This document shows positions 1-13,900 of a stretch of DNA of 64,000 nt, piece by piece (position 1 is the stretch's first letter; each line of letters begins with the position of its first letter). The stretch is taken from contig OZ243932.1 in assembly GCA_965214035.1 (NCBI GenBank), positions 2,356,001 to 2,420,000 on the forward strand, given 5' to 3'. The position numbers and the translations under genes were made by a program. This DNA is from JAJDYQ01 sp965214035 (GTDB taxonomy: Bacteria; Pseudomonadota; Gammaproteobacteria; JAJDYQ01). The notes under the pieces were generated by a model. It saw only the letters and a list, made by a program, of their open reading frames with translations. It had not been told where the DNA came from and did not search any database.

Positions 1-1
1 G

Positions 2-490
2 GGAGCCGACGTACCGGTCTTTATCTACGGACAGGCCTGCTGGGCGGAAGGGATAGGTGAAACCCTCACGCCCATCGACCTGCCGGAACCGGTCTATCTG
101 CTGATATGTCCGCCGGTATCGGTATCAACGGCCCGGATTTTTGCATCAGAGGAATTGACACGCAACACGCCACCCGTCACAATCGCCGACTTTCTTGCCG
201 GTCAGGTGGGCAATGACTGCGAACCGGTGGTGCGCAGGCAGGTGCCGGCGGTGGATGAAGCGATGCGATGGCTGGCCCGCTACGGGCAAGCCAGACTGAC
301 CGGCACAGGCGCCTGCATTTTTGCGGAATTTGCATCCGCACAGGCAGCCGGCAATGTTGCAGCCCGATGTCCACGCGGCTGGCAGAGCCATATATGTCGC
401 GGTCACAATTGCTCGCCGCTGCACCGGATGCTCAACCGGACCCAAATAGAGCAGGGCATGGAAATCCTGCCGGAGACAGGATTTCGATAA
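2..490 (+). CDS. ispE: 4-diphosphocytidyl-2-C-methyl-D-erythritol kinase, 3' part only
   Basis: The reading frame is open from the window edge and ends at TAA 488-490, so only the last 162 residues are visible. IspE phosphorylates CDP-methylerythritol in the cytoplasmic MEP isoprenoid pathway. The visible part is the C-terminal half of a GHMP kinase: it opens with GADVPVF, continues with GIGETLTP and a PPVSVSTA segment, and holds the LTGTGACIFAEF glycine-rich motif near the end. The order ispE - tRNA-Gln - prs downstream is the usual gammaproteobacterial arrangement and supports the call. The last residues look diverged, as is common for the C-terminus of this family. Confidence 0.9.
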   Translation, partial: GADVPVFIYGQACWAEGIGETLTPIDLPEPVYLLICPPVSVSTARIFASEELTRNTPPVTIADFLAGQVGNDCEPVVRRQVPAVDEAMRWLARYGQARLTGTGACIFAEFASAQAAGNVAARCPRGWQSHICRGHNCSPLHRMLNRTQIEQGMEILPETGFR

Positions 491-494
491 CAGT

Positions 495-569
495 TGGGCC
501 GTCGCCAAGCGGTAAGGCACCGGGTTTTGATCCCGGCATTCGCAGGTTCGAATCCTGCCGGCCCAGCCA
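495..569 (+). tRNA. tRNA-Gln (anticodon TTG), CCA encoded
   Basis: A 75-nt cloverleaf can be folded. The acceptor stem pairs 495-501 (TGGGCCG) with 559-565 (CGGCCCA); the discriminator G at 566 is followed by encoded CCA 567-569. The anticodon stem CCGGG/CCCGG encloses a loop with TTG, and the T arm contains GGTTCGAATCC. It starts 5 nt after the ispE stop and lies 32 nt before prs, so it may be processed from a shared transcript. Confidence 0.96.
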
Positions 570-601
570 TTACCTCTGCAAAACAACGATGGAATGCCGA
601 G

Positions 602-1558
602 ATGTCTATTCACAAAATGATGCTTTTTACGGGTAATGCCAACCCCGGGCTGGCCGCCGACATAGCGGCTCACCTGATGCTGAAGCTGGGACAGGCGCAG
701 GTCAACAAATTTTCAGACGGCGAGATAGACGTGGAAATTGAAGAAAACGTCCGTGGTCAGGATGTCTTCGTGATTCAGCCGACCTGTGCCCCGACCAATG
801 ACAACATCATGGAACTCATGGTGATGATTGACGCCCTGCGTCGTGCCTCGGCCATGCGGATTACGGCGGTCATTCCCTACTTTGGCTATGCCCGTCAGGA
901 CCGTCGTCCGCGATCCGCCCGCGTACCGATCACGGCCAAGGTGATTGCCAACATGCTGGCCAGTGTCAGGGTGGATCGGGTGCTGACTGTTGACCTGCAT
1001 GCCGACCAGATCCAGGGTTTCTTTGACATGCCGGTTGACAATGTTTATGCCTCACCGATCCTGCTGGGTGACGTATGGCGCCAGCGCCACCCGGACCTGA
1101 TGGTCGTATCGCCGGATGTCGGTGGAGTGGTACGGGCGCGCGCCTTGGCCAAGCGGCTGGACGAAGCAGACCTGGCGATCATTGACAAACGCCGTCCCAG
1201 GGCCAACGTATCCAGAGTGATGAACATCATTGGTGACGTAGCGGGGCGCACCTGCATCATCATTGACGATCTGGTGGACACCGCCGGCACTCTCTGTGAA
1301 GCGGCCGTGGCACTGAAAGAACACAAGGCGAAAAAAGTCGTCGCCTACTGCACCCATGCCGTACTGTCAGGCGCGGCGGTAAAATGCCTGCAGGCCGACG
1401 CTCAACTGGACGAACTGGTCGTGACCGATACCATCCCGCTATCAGCACAGGCAGCCGCCATCAGCACCATTCGTCAGGTCAGCATTGCGCAAGTGCTGGC
1501 TGAAACCATGCGTCGCATTCACGACGAAGAATCCGTCAGCTCACTGTTCATGGACTGA
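602..1558 (+). CDS. prs: Ribose-phosphate pyrophosphokinase (PRPP synthetase)
   Basis: Makes PRPP from ribose 5-phosphate and ATP for nucleotide, histidine, tryptophan and NAD synthesis in the cytoplasm. The 318-residue product has the normal length for class I enzymes. Visible motifs are FSDGEIDVEIEENVRG near the N-terminus, the flexible-loop region YARQDRR, the VDLHADQIQGFF segment, and the PRPP-binding loop as IIIDDLVDTAGTL near residue 220. The start at ATG 602 gives the expected N-terminus MSIHKMMLFTGNA; extending upstream would run into the tRNA gene. No strong Shine-Dalgarno sequence precedes it. In many relatives rplY and pth follow prs; here the giant gene follows instead. Confidence 0.96.
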   Translation: MSIHKMMLFTGNANPGLAADIAAHLMLKLGQAQVNKFSDGEIDVEIEENVRGQDVFVIQPTCAPTNDNIMELMVMIDALRRASAMRITAVIPYFGYARQDRRPRSARVPITAKVIANMLASVRVDRVLTVDLHADQIQGFFDMPVDNVYASPILLGDVWRQRHPDLMVVSPDVGGVVRARALAKRLDEADLAIIDKRRPRANVSRVMNIIGDVAGRTCIIIDDLVDTAGTLCEAAVALKEHKAKKVVAYCTHAVLSGAAVKCLQADAQLDELVVTDTIPLSAQAAAISTIRQVSIAQVLAETMRRIHDEESVSSLFMD

Positions 1559-1922
1559 AAGCCGCTGGTCGGGCACCGACACAAAATGCTGCAACTGTGA
1601 CGGGGATCGCATAAAATAAACTGGACAGGCCGTCCGGCAGCCGTTACGATGTCCGGCAAACCCTGTTGTACAATGTTCCGGCGGGGCAGGCAGACCGATG
1701 ACAACCGCTCGGCAGGCAGCAACCCGAGCTGTTTCCGACCGAGGGCTATCGGCTGCCGACCAACGGGTTTGCTAAACGATGGATGCTCTGCTAAAATAAA
1801 ATCAGAACATTCGGTAAAGGTTAAGTCTGCCGCTTGCGGCAGCTACCGGTTCTGGCCCTGGAGGCGGGGCCACAATACAGTGAGACACAATTTTGACAGA
1901 CTTGAAGAAGACGGAGGCAGCG
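1559..1922. other. Intergenic region between prs and the giant gene
   Basis: These 364 bases hold no convincing gene. A short frame at 1649-1948 has no family features. A sigma-70-like promoter for the giant gene is listed separately. An upstream second TAAAAT box near 1612-1617 has only a weak matching -35 element. No strong prs terminator was seen. Confidence 0.6.
1769..1797 (+). promoter_or_regulatory. Predicted sigma-70 promoter of the giant autotransporter gene
   Basis: TTGCTA at 1769-1774 and TAAAAT at 1792-1797 are separated by 17 bp. The predicted start of transcription is roughly 120 nt upstream of the chosen ATG at 1923. The same -35 hexamer and spacing occur at the predicted dsr promoter. 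Confidence 0.5.
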
Positions 1923-4900
1923 ATGCACCAAATATGGATAGCCATTAAAACGACCGCAGCAGACATGCTGCGGAATCTGGCAACACCGACCGTGCGCAAT
2001 CATGCGTCCGGCACCGATACGGGTGGTCATCGCCATCCGCAGCAGGTAGTGCGAACGCCGCACACCCCCCGCGGTGCGGGGAACAGTGCTGCCGGTGAAG
2101 CCCGGAGCCCCCGCTATCGATCCGCCTGCCATCGAACCCGTAACGCGATGCGCCGGCTTTTCAGCCACCTGCCTTTTTCAAACCGTCTGTCTCCTGTATC
2201 AATCCGTCCGTCTGCCGCCCAAACCGCCTCCCTGTCCGCGCAGACCCCCGACAACCCATCCCGCTCCAGCATTTCGCAACCGGCCTTTCTGCGCCGCTGG
2301 ATACTGCCCCTGATTCCGATACTGTCCCTGCTGGCCGTCACGCCGGCCTTTGCCCAGGGCACGGTCACGCTGGCCGTCAGCGAATCCGGTCGGGTCACGG
2401 AAGGCGGCGAACTGATCATCACCGCCACACTCGACAGTGCCAACATGGGTACCGCCACCCTCGTCATCCCGCTGTCTGTCCTCGGCGCCGAGGCCGGCAC
2501 CACCGCACAAGCCGGCGACTACACGGCACTGAGCAACATCACCATTGCCGCTGGTGCCGATGAGGGCAGCACCAGCTTCACCGTGACAACTGACAGCGAC
2601 GACGAACCGGCTGAAACCGTGGTCGTCGGGATCGATACAAATGCTCTGCCCTCCCGTGTCAAGGCCGGCGACCCGAACCAGGTCACCATTACCATCGTGG
2701 ATAATAATCTAACAACGGTGGCATACGGCATACTGGATGATGCCTTTATTGGCGAGGTCCCCGCAGCCGGTGTCCGCGACAGCAACCGCGCCTCGTTCAC
2801 AGTAGAGCTGAGTCGGGAGCTGGTGGACGGCGAGAGGGCCGCTGTAGCCATCGGTAATATATCCCCTTTAGGCGTTTTGCTCACCGCGGATGTGTCCTCT
2901 GACACAGCAGGTGCGCGCATCACTACCGACTCTCCATTCAGCGCCGAATTTCCGGGTGTGGTTTTTACCGATGCAGGAGCACAATCCGCAACCGTGGAGT
3001 TGACGGCAATCGACAATGATTCCAGAGCGCCGCTTCGAACTACTGAATTTGTACTCTTGTCGCTTGTCGGGTTCTTTGAGCACATGGCCTCCAGTAATCT
3101 CGATGGTGGTATCACTTTGGACTTCGTCAAGACTGGCGGCAACCCCGGTAATTTAGAAATCGTCGATGATGAGTATGGTTTGCCGGAGATTAATTTATAC
3201 GTTGTTCCCGGAGGCAGGAGTGCCGTAACTGATACAGTGTTGACTGTCAGTGAGTCAAACATTGATGCTCTCAATGCGCTGTCAATTCGTGTCCGATCAC
3301 GCTTTTCGTGGCATACAGATATTGCGGTGGAGCTTGAGGTCGAAGAGACAGGCAGCGTCTTCCGGAGAATACGCGATCTCTCCGGCCTTGAGGTGGTCAT
3401 TTTCGAGGGCGATGGTCGTGCTGATTTTGCACTCAGTGGTCAATTTCGGGGCGACAACGACATAGATGAATCGAACCGGATATTCAGCGTCAGTGCGCAG
3501 CCCAGTGACGGCTACCAGCTTGCCCCCCGGAGCAGCGGGAGCAACAACATCTCCACACTGGGGACCAGCGACCACAGCGTGGCAGTGACTGACGATGATC
3601 CGACCACCGTGACTCTCGCATCCGCGGCAGGTGATGTGAACGAGGGGAGCAGCAAGATATTCACGGTGACCCTTAGCCGGGGCCTGGAGGATGGTGAAAG
3701 CCTGTCCGTGCCACTGGTCTTGGGTGGCACGGCCACATTTGGCACCGACTATATCCTGTCCTGTGCGCCGGCCACCGGCATCACCTGCCAGAATCCGGTC
3801 GCTGCTAGCGCTGGCAGTCCCATGGTCACCTTTACCGGCCCGGATACCGGCACCAGCGCTACAGTGGCCACCCTGACCCTGCATGCGCTGGGCGATGGCA
3901 TCAATGACGCGAATGAGAGCGTCCGTATCGATCTGGGTGATCCGGGCGAAGGCGTCGGCATCGGTCAGAGCGAATTAAGCGAATTAGCTGTGGATTCTAA
4001 CGCAGTGTCGATTGGTCTGGGCGGCCCCGTGCAGACTGTAGATAACCTCAACGATTTTCTGATTGGCAGCGATGCAGACACACGGTCGCCGAGCCTGATA
4101 CTGGCCCCGGTTGGCGGCTTGACCATCGGGGAAGGCGGCAGTGCCGGTTATACAGTGGTGCTGGAAGGCACGCCCACGGCATCGGTGACCGTGACCATCA
4201 CGGGTGCCCCTGCCGACCTGGAGCTGAGCCCCTCCACCCTGACCTTTGCTACAGCCAACTGGGACCAGCCGCAGGCTGTCACCGTCACCGCGCGCCAGGA
4301 CGACGATACCCGCAATGATGACACGGTTTTGAATCACCGCGCAGACGGTGGTGGTGATGTCCTGATGTTTCCGTTTTCCGTCACCGTCACCGACGACGAC
4401 ATAATAGGCATCACTATTCGCCAGAGCGGCGGCGACACTGCCGTCAGTGAAACCGGCGGCACGGACAGCTACACCGTGGCGCTGGGCTCACGGCCATCGT
4501 CAAACGTAACCATCGCGGTTAACTCGAACCTGCGTATCAATGTCGGTGGTCTCGGCAATGCCCTCACATTCACACCGTCTAACTGGAATCAACCGCAGAT
4601 CGTCACGGTGTCAATACCCGACGACAACATTGACCAGAGAGGAGACCGCAGGGCGTCCATCGATCACCGCAGCAGCTCGACCGACCCGGACTATCAGGAG
4701 GTGTCGCAATCAATAACAGTCACCATAACAGGCAATGACGACACGGAAGGAGTCATCATCATGCCAAACCGTGTCATGGTTGCAGACGACGGCACCACCG
4801 TCGATACCTATACCGTGGTACTGAACTCACAGCCAGCGGTACTGGGCGACCCTCCAGCAGGCCCCGTTCCCTTGGTATCTGTTCTTGCCACGGCCCCGGC

Positions 4901-7900
4901 AGGCGTCACCGTCGGCGACGGTCGCACAACCGGCAATACCTTCGAACTGACTTTCGTAGCCGCTAACTGGAATCAGCCGCAGACGGTCACAGTGACCGGC
5001 ATCCGCGACGATGTGGATACCGGCATGGGCACCAACACACTCACCATCACCCATACCATCAGCGGAGGCTTTTATGAAAGTACTGTCATGGCCGATGCTG
5101 TGACAGTGATCGTGCAGGATGACGATATGGCAGGCATCGTAGTGCCGGACTCACTGTCCATCACGGAAGAAGGTGCCGTGCCCTACCCGGTGGTACTGGC
5201 CAGCGAACCATCGGCCGAGGTCACGGTGACGATTGAAGGCGATCTCGGTGACCTGCGTCTGAACGGTTCTACGCTGACCATCACCCTGCAGTTCACGTCG
5301 TCCAACTGGGACCAGCCCCAGATCGTCAATGTAATGGCCGCTGAAGATGGGAATGCAGACGATGAGATGGGAACGCTACGCCATACCGCCTCCGGTGCAA
5401 CCGAGTATGACGAGCCGCCGGTACAGGCATCGATAACGGTCTCCGTCCAGGATAACGATGCGGCGGGCGTATCGGTCAGGCCGACCGGCTTCGATACCGC
5501 CGTCAGCGAGGCCGCTGGCACCGACAGCTACACCGTGGTGCTGCTCATGGCACCGTCTGCAGATGTGGTGATTGGAGTGACCTCCGGTGATGCTTCGGCG
5601 GCGACGGTAGAACCGGACACCCTGACTTTTACAACGAGGAACTGGAACCAACCGCGGATGGTCATCGTCACCGGCGTTGATGATCAGATCGACAACCTCA
5701 ACGACCGTCGTACCGTACAGATTGATCATACCATCAGTACCACGGATAGCGCCTATAGCGGCGCAACAGTCGATTCCGTCGAGGTCACGGTGAACGACGA
5801 CGACACGGCCGGCGTAACCGTAACCGTCGCAACGCCCATCATCATACATGAGGATGGTCGCGATACAGGCACCTACACCGTGGTGCTGGATTCGCAGCCA
5901 CTGGCGGCCGTATCCATCGCGATCACGGGCGGCACGACCGCTGCAGCCGCGCCCGAAACCCTGGAATTCGCCACCAGCAACTGGAATCAGCCGCAGACGG
6001 TCACAGTGACCGGCATCAATGACCGTATCGACAATGCCAATAATGAGCGTCGGGTTGATCTCGCCCACCGTATCAGCGGTGCCGGCGATGCAGGACGCTA
6101 TGTGAACACCCTGGGCATTGACTCCGTACCGGTCACCGTCGAGGACGACAATGACTTCCGCGGCCTGGTGGTGGAGCCGTCCAGTGCCACCGTGGATGGT
6201 ACGATTGCCAGTGCTGATGATGGTGTAATTGATATACGGATGGACGAAGGCGAGGTGACGTCCTATACGGTAGCCCTGAGCAGTCAGCCGACCGCGGCGG
6301 CGACCGTATCGATTGAGATATCCACTCTGCGGCAGGATGGTGCTGAACCGCCGAATACAAACGGCTTCATAGAACTGGTCCCGACACAGTTGACATTCAC
6401 ACCCGTCAACTGGGATCAGCCGCAGACCGTGCAGATAACATCGCTCAGCAACCAGGGCGGAGCCAATGTTCGGTTCAATCTCGTTCATCAGACAACAGGT
6501 GCGGGCAGTGACTACGCCTCAACCGCCGGCGTAGCTTATCCATCGGTAGTGCAGGTCAATTCGGTGCCGGCCGTGTCCGTTGTCGCCGTCAATGCGGTGG
6601 TAACGGAAGGCGAGGCAGCCGTCTTTTCCATCAGCGCGATGCCCGCGCCGGCCTCAACCCTGACTATCAGCCTGTCCATTGCAGAAGAGACCGGTTCAGG
6701 GCAGAGCTTTGTGGCCTCCGATCAATTGGGCTCAATGGATGTGGAAATCCCTCCGGCAGGCACAGTGACCCTCAGCATACCCACCCTGAACGATTCTTCT
6801 GACGAAGCGAGCGGCCAGATCACGGCACGGATCAGCAACGGTGCGGGCTATAATCTTAATCTTTCGGCTTTTGAGGCCATGGTCACCGTCAATGACGATG
6901 ATATACCGACTGTCACAATCACCGGCGACGGCGCGGTCAATGAAGGCGATCCGGCTGTCTTTACTGTCGAGGTGTCGCCGGCTCCGGCGGTTGAGCTGAC
7001 AGTCAGCCTGACGGTTGCAGACGCCACCAGCGGCTTTCTGGATACCAGCAATGAGGGCGCTAAGGAGCTGACCATTAATGCGGGCAGCACCACGGTTTCC
7101 TACAGTATTGATACGGTCGGTGATAATGTGGGCGAATCCAACGGTACGGTCACCGTCACGGTCAATGCGGGCAGTGACTACCAGGTGGGTGATCCGGGCG
7201 CGGCTACAGTCGTGGTCAATAACGACGATACGGCGGGTCTGGATATTTCGGAGGCTGCTGTGACGGTGGATGAAGAGGGCAGCAGTACCTACACGGTCGC
7301 CCTGACGAGTGAGCCGACTGCCAATGTCACTGTGACCATCACGGGTGCCAGTGATCCCCTGACGGTGGATACCGGGTCCACGCTGACATTTGATGATACT
7401 AACTGGTCTGATGTGCAGACGGTGACATTGACAGCGGCGGGTGATGCCAATATGGACGACGAGACTTTTATTCTGGTGCATACGGCGAGTGGTAGCGCGA
7501 CGGAATACGATTCGGTGAGCGAGGATGTGCCGGTCAGGATCAACGATAGCACCCTGCCAGAAGTGACCATTGCAGGCGGTGCAGCGGTGACGGAAGGCAG
7601 TGGTGATGCGGCCACCTTTACCCTGACAGTCGAACCGGCCCCGTCAGCGGATCTGACGGTCACTGTGGCGGTGGCAGAAGAAGCCGGTCAGGACTTTGTG
7701 GATGCAGGCACTGAAGGTGCTGGCAGGTCGGTCACTATTGACACCAGTGGAACGGCAGAATACACGGTCGCCATCACCGATAACGATGTCGATGAATCGA
7801 ACGGTACGATCACTGTCACAATAGAGGCGGGTTCTGATTACACGGTGGGTGATCCGGGTACGGCTACAGTCGTGGTCAATGACGACGATGTGGCGGGTGT

Positions 7901-10900
7901 TACCGTGACACAGAGTGAAGGTAATACGGTGGTTGCCGAGTCCGGTGGTACAGATAGCTACACGGTGGTGTTGACTTCGGAACCGGCAGCGGATGTGGAG
8001 ATTACGGTGACCTCCGACGATACGGATATATCCAGTGTGGCACCGAACGGTGGTGCATTTGCCGGAAGCACGGTACTGACCTTCACGGCGACGACCTGGA
8101 ATCAGGCGCAGACGGTGAGGGTACAGGGCGTGGATGACGATATTAAGAATGCCTCTGATCGCACGGTGGTCATCGGGCATGAGATCAGCGCCCCGGATGC
8201 TGACAGTGGTTATCCGGCTGCTCTGGATATTGCGGATGTAACGGTCACGGTCACGGACGACGATACGGCGGGTCTGGATATTTCGGCGGGTTCTTCTGTG
8301 GCGGTGGATGAAGAGGGCAGCAGTACCTACTACACGGTCGCCCTGACGAGTGAGCCGACTGCCGAGGTCACTGTGACCATCACGGGTGCCAGTGATCCCC
8401 TGACGGTGGATACCGGGGCCACGCTGACATTTGATGATACTAACTGGTCTGAGGTGCAGACGGTGACATTGACAGCGGCGGATGATGACAATATGGACGA
8501 GGAGACTTTGACTCTGGTGCATACGGCGAGTGGTAGCGCGACGGAATACGGTTCGGTGAGCGAGAATGTGATGGTCAGTGTCATTGATAACGACCTGCCA
8601 GAGGTGATCATTACAGGCGGTGAAGCCGGTGTTACCGTGACACAGAGTGAAGGTGATACGGTGGTTGCCGAGTCCGGTGGTACAGACAGCTACACGGTGG
8701 TGTTGACTTCGGAACCGGCAGCGAATGTGGAGATTACGGTGACCTCCGACGATACGGATATATCCAGGGTGGCGCCGAACGGTGGTGCATTTGCCGGAAG
8801 CACGGTACTGACCTTCACGGCGACGACCTGGAATCAGGCGCAGACGGTGAGGGTACAGGGCGTGGATGACGATATTAAGAATGCCTCTGATCGCACGGTG
8901 GCCATCGGGCATGAGATCAGCGTCCCGGATGTTGATGGTGGTTATCCGGCTGCTCTGGATATTGCGGATGTAACGGTCACGGTCACGGACGACGATACGG
9001 CGGGTCTGGATATTTCGGAGACTGCTGTGACGGTGGATGAAGAGGGCAGCAGTACCTACACGGTCGCCCTGACGAGTGAGCCGACTGCCGAGGTCACTGT
9101 GACCATCACGGGTGCCAGTGCTCCCCTGACGGTGGATACCGGGGCCACGCTGACATTTGATGATACTAACTGGTCTGATGTGCAGACGGTGACATTGACA
9201 GCGGCGGATGATGCCAATATGGACGAGGAGACTTTGACTCTGGTGCATACGGCGAGTGGCAGTGCAACGGAATACGGTTCGGTGAGTAGGAATGTGACGG
9301 TCAGGGTCATTGATAACGATAGCACCCTGCCAGAGGTGACCATTGCAGGCGGTGCAGCGGTGACGGAAGGCAGTGGTGATGCGGCCATCTTTACCCTGAC
9401 AGCCAGTCCGGCCCCGTCAGCGGATCTGACGGTCACTGTGGTGGTGGCAGAAGAAGCCGGTCAGGGTCAGGACTTTGTGGATGCAGGCAGTGAAGGCACT
9501 GGCAGGTCGGTCACTATTAGCACCAGTGGAACGGCAGAATACACGGTCGCCATCACTGATGACGATGTCGATGAATCGAACGGTACGATCACTGTCACAA
9601 TAGAGGCGGGTTCTGATTACACGGTGGGTGATCCGGGTACGGCTACAGTCGTGGTCAATGACGACGATACGGCGGGTCTGGATATTTCGGAGGCTGCTGT
9701 GACGGTGGATGAAGAGGGCAGCAGTACCTACACGGTCGCCCTGACGAGTGAGCCGACTGCCGATGTCACTGTGACCATCACGGGTGCCAGTGATCCCCTG
9801 ACGGTGGATACCGGGACCGGGGCCACGCTGACATTTGATGATACTAACTGGTCTGATGTGCAGACGGTGACATTGACAGCGGCGGATGATGCCAATATGG
9901 ACGACGAGCCTTTTACTCTGGTGCATACGGCGAGTGGCAGTGCAACGGAATACGGTTCGGTGAGCGAGGATGTGACGGTCAGTGTCAACGATAGCACCCT
10001 GCCAGAAGTGACCATTGCAGGCGGTGCAGCGGTGACGGAAGGCGGTGGTAACGCGGCCACCTTTACCCTGACAGCCGAACCGGCCCCGTCAGCGGATCTG
10101 ACGGTCACTGTGGCGGTGGCAGAAGAAGCCGGTCAGGACTTTGTGGATGCAGGCAGTGAAGGTACTGGCAGGTCGGTCACTATTAGCACCAGTGGAACGG
10201 CAGAATACACGGTCGCCATCACCGATAACGATGTCGATGAATCGAACGGTACGATCACTGTCACAATAGAGGCGGGTTCTGATTACACGGTGGGTGATCC
10301 GGGTGCGGCTACAGTCGTGGTCAATGACGACGATACGGCGGGTCTGGATATTTCGGAGGCTGCTGTGACGGTGGATGAAGAGGGCAGCAGTACCTACACG
10401 GTCGCCCTGACGAGTGAGCCGACTGCCGATGTCACTGTGACCATCACGGGTGCCAGTGATCCCCTGACGGTGGATACCGGGACCGGGGCCACGCTGACAT
10501 TTGATGATACTAACTGGTCTGATGTGCAGACGGTGACATTGACAGCGGCGGATGATGCCAATATGGACGACGAGCCTTTTACTCTGGTGCATACGGCGAG
10601 TGGCAGTGCAACGGAATACGGTTCGGTGAGTGGGAATGTGACGGTCAGGGTCAATGATAACGATAGCACCCTGCCAGAGGTGACCATTGCAGGCGGTGCA
10701 GCGGTGACGGAAGGCAGTGGTGATGCGGTCACCTTTACCCTGACAGCCCAACCGGCCCCGTCAGCGGAACTGACGGTCACTGTGGCGGTGGCAGAAGAAG
10801 CCGGTCAGGACTTTGTGGATGCAGGCACTGAAGGTACTGGCAGGTCGGTCACTATTGGCACCAGTGGAACGGCAGAATACACGGTCGCCATCACCGATGA

Positions 10901-13900
10901 CGATGTCGATGAATCGAACGGTACGATCACTGTCACAATAGAGGCGGGTTCTGATTACACGGTGGGTGATCCGGGTACGGCTACAGTCGTGGTCAATGAC
11001 GACGATGTGGCGGGTGTTACCGTGACACAGAGTGAAGGTGATACGGAGGTTACCGAGTCCGGTGGTATAGACAGCTACACGGTGGTGTTGACTTCGGAAC
11101 CGGCAGCGAATGTGGAGATTACGGTGACCTCCGGCGATACGGATATATCCAGGGTGGCACCGAACAGTGGTGCATTTACCGCAAGCACGGTACTGACCTT
11201 CACGGCGACGACCTGGAATCAGGCGCAGATGGTGAGGGTACAGGGCGTGGATGACGATGTTGCGAATACCTCTGATCGCACGGTGACCATCGGGCATGCG
11301 ATCAGCGTCTCGGATGCTGACAGTGGTTATCCGGCTGATCGGGATATTGCGGATGTAACGGTCACGGTGACGGACGATGATAAGGCCGGAGTGATGATCG
11401 CACAGAGTGCGGGTAACACGGTGGTTGCGGAGCTGGGCGGTATGGACAGCTACACGGTGGTGTTGAGCAGTGAGCCGGCGGGCAACATTGTGATTTCAGT
11501 GACATCTGGTGAGGTGACGGCGGCGACGGTGGAGCCGATGGTGCTGACCTTCACGACGGCGACCTGGAATGTGGCGCAGACAGTGACGGTGACGGGTGTC
11601 AACGATGACATTGGCAATGAGGGTGGTCAGCGCATTGTGACGGTTTCCCATGCGGTGACGACGGATGATGCGGGCAGTGGCTACCCGGCGGATCTGAGCA
11701 TTGATGCGGTATCGGTGACGGTCACGGACGACGATGAGGCGAACGTGATGATCGTAGAGAGTGCGGGTAACACGGTGGTTGCGGAGTTGGGTGGTACAGA
11801 CAGTTACACGGTGGTGCTCAATACGGAGCCGACCGGGGATGTGGTGATTGACGTGACCTCCGGTGAGGTGACGGCGGCGACGGTGGAACCGACGGCACTG
11901 ACGTTCACGATGACGACCTGGAATGTGGCGCAGACAGTGACGGTGACGGGAGAAGATGACGATATTGATAATGATGATGGACGTGTGGTGAGCATTAGCC
12001 ATGCGGTGCGAGCGGGCGGCAGCGGTGGCTATGATGCGGTGTCGATTGCAGAGGTGAGTGTGAGTGTGGAAGATGACGATGAAGCATCATTGATATTCTT
12101 GCCGGATGTTGTGAGAGTGGATGAAGCGTCAGAGCAGAGTTACGAGGTGTCTCTGGGTACGCAGCCGATTGGTAATGTGACGGTGACGATCAGTGGTTCG
12201 GGCGGTGCTACGGGTCTGACGCTGGATGATGATGAACTGACCTTCACGGCAGGTAACTGGAATGAACCTCAGGAGGTGACGGTATCGGCTGCTCCAGATG
12301 ATGACATGGACAGTGAGGTTGTGACGCTGATGCACCGTGCGAGTGCGGATTATGGTGCGCCGGCGACCGGACAGGTAGAGGTTCGCGTGACGGACGATGA
12401 CATTGTGCTGCCGGGTGTTCAGGTGAGTCCGACGCAGGTGACGGTGGATGAGAACGGCGGTGTGAGTGACTACGATGTGGTGCTCAGGACGCGGCCGCTG
12501 GGTGATGTTGAAATTGAGCTGTCGGTCTCTGGTGCTGCTTCGGCGGCGGATGTGGAACCGTTATCCCTGAGCTTTACATCGACGAACTGGGATGTGGCAC
12601 AGGCAGTGCAGGTGACGGGTGTGAATGACGATATCGACAGTGCGGATCGGATGCTGGATATAGGTCATACGATTATCACGAATGACGGTGGCAGCTACAC
12701 CGTAGCTTTGAGCATTGACTCGGTGTCGGTGAGAGTGGAAGACGACGATGAGGCGGGCATAGCTGTCGATGAGGAGGCCGTTACGGTCACCGAAAATAAC
12801 GGCATGGCTACATACGATGTCCGTCTGCTGTCGCAGCCGGTCGGCAATTCGACTGTCGTGATTAGCGTGACTTCCGACAGGCCCACTGCGGCCACAGCGG
12901 CTCCGTCGGCCCTGATGTTTACATCGGCGAACTGGAGCACTGCACAGCAAGTGACCGTGACTGGAGAAGATGATTTTGTTGACAACGATGGTCTGCGTAT
13001 AGCGAACATCGGTCACAGTGTCAGTGCTGGTGACGGTGCCGGTTATACGAGCAGTCTCAGTGTCGGTGTGCTGGTAACGGTGACTGACAATGAGATGGAT
13101 GCAGGCCTGCGGATCAGCCCTGAAGAGATCACTCTGATAGAGGGTAGCAGCGATACTTATACGGTGGAACTGGTGACTCAGCCGACGGCACCTGTGACGG
13201 TGACCATCGGTGGTGCCAACAACGATCTGATGGTGGATGCCGGCGATGCCCCCCCCACCCCCAATACCCTGATATTCACATCGGACAACTGGAATCAGGC
13301 GCAGACGGTGACGGTGACGTCGGTTGACGACGATACTGCCGCAGCAACCAGGCCTGTGACACTGACGCATAATGCCGACGGCGATGGTTATAATGGCCTG
13401 ATGGGTGCGGTGACGGTCAGCATCATCGACAATGACAGAGGCGCGGCTGTGATTATCAGTCAGCAGACCGATGTGACGATTGCTGAGGGCGAAACGAATG
13501 GTTATACCGTCAGGCTGGATGCGCCGCCGACTGCGAATGTGCAGATACAGGTCCTTTCCAGCGATCCCCAGGTGGTCTCGGTAGAATCGGCAATCCTGAC
13601 CTTTACGCCGGATAACTGGGCTACCGGACAGGGAGTGGAAATAACCGGTGTTGATGACGATATTGATAATGCCGGTAACCAGCGTGAGGCAATGATCGAA
13701 CATGCTGTCAGTGCAGATAGCGGTGGTTACACCACGGCGCTGGAAATCGATGCCATAGCGGTCACAGTGACCGATGACGATGAGGCAGGTCTGGAGTTCG
13801 ATCCGAGCCGGGTGACCGTTGTTGAGGGCGGCAGTGCGAGTTATACAGTGAAGCTGACAAGCCGTCCGACAGCCGCCAGTGTGACCGTGGGTATTGAGCC

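Noticed and set aside
268..636. Short open frames across ispE and tRNA-Gln, and the longer prs frame starting at 494
   Set aside because: They read through the tRNA gene; the ATG at 602 gives the known PRPP synthetase N-terminus.
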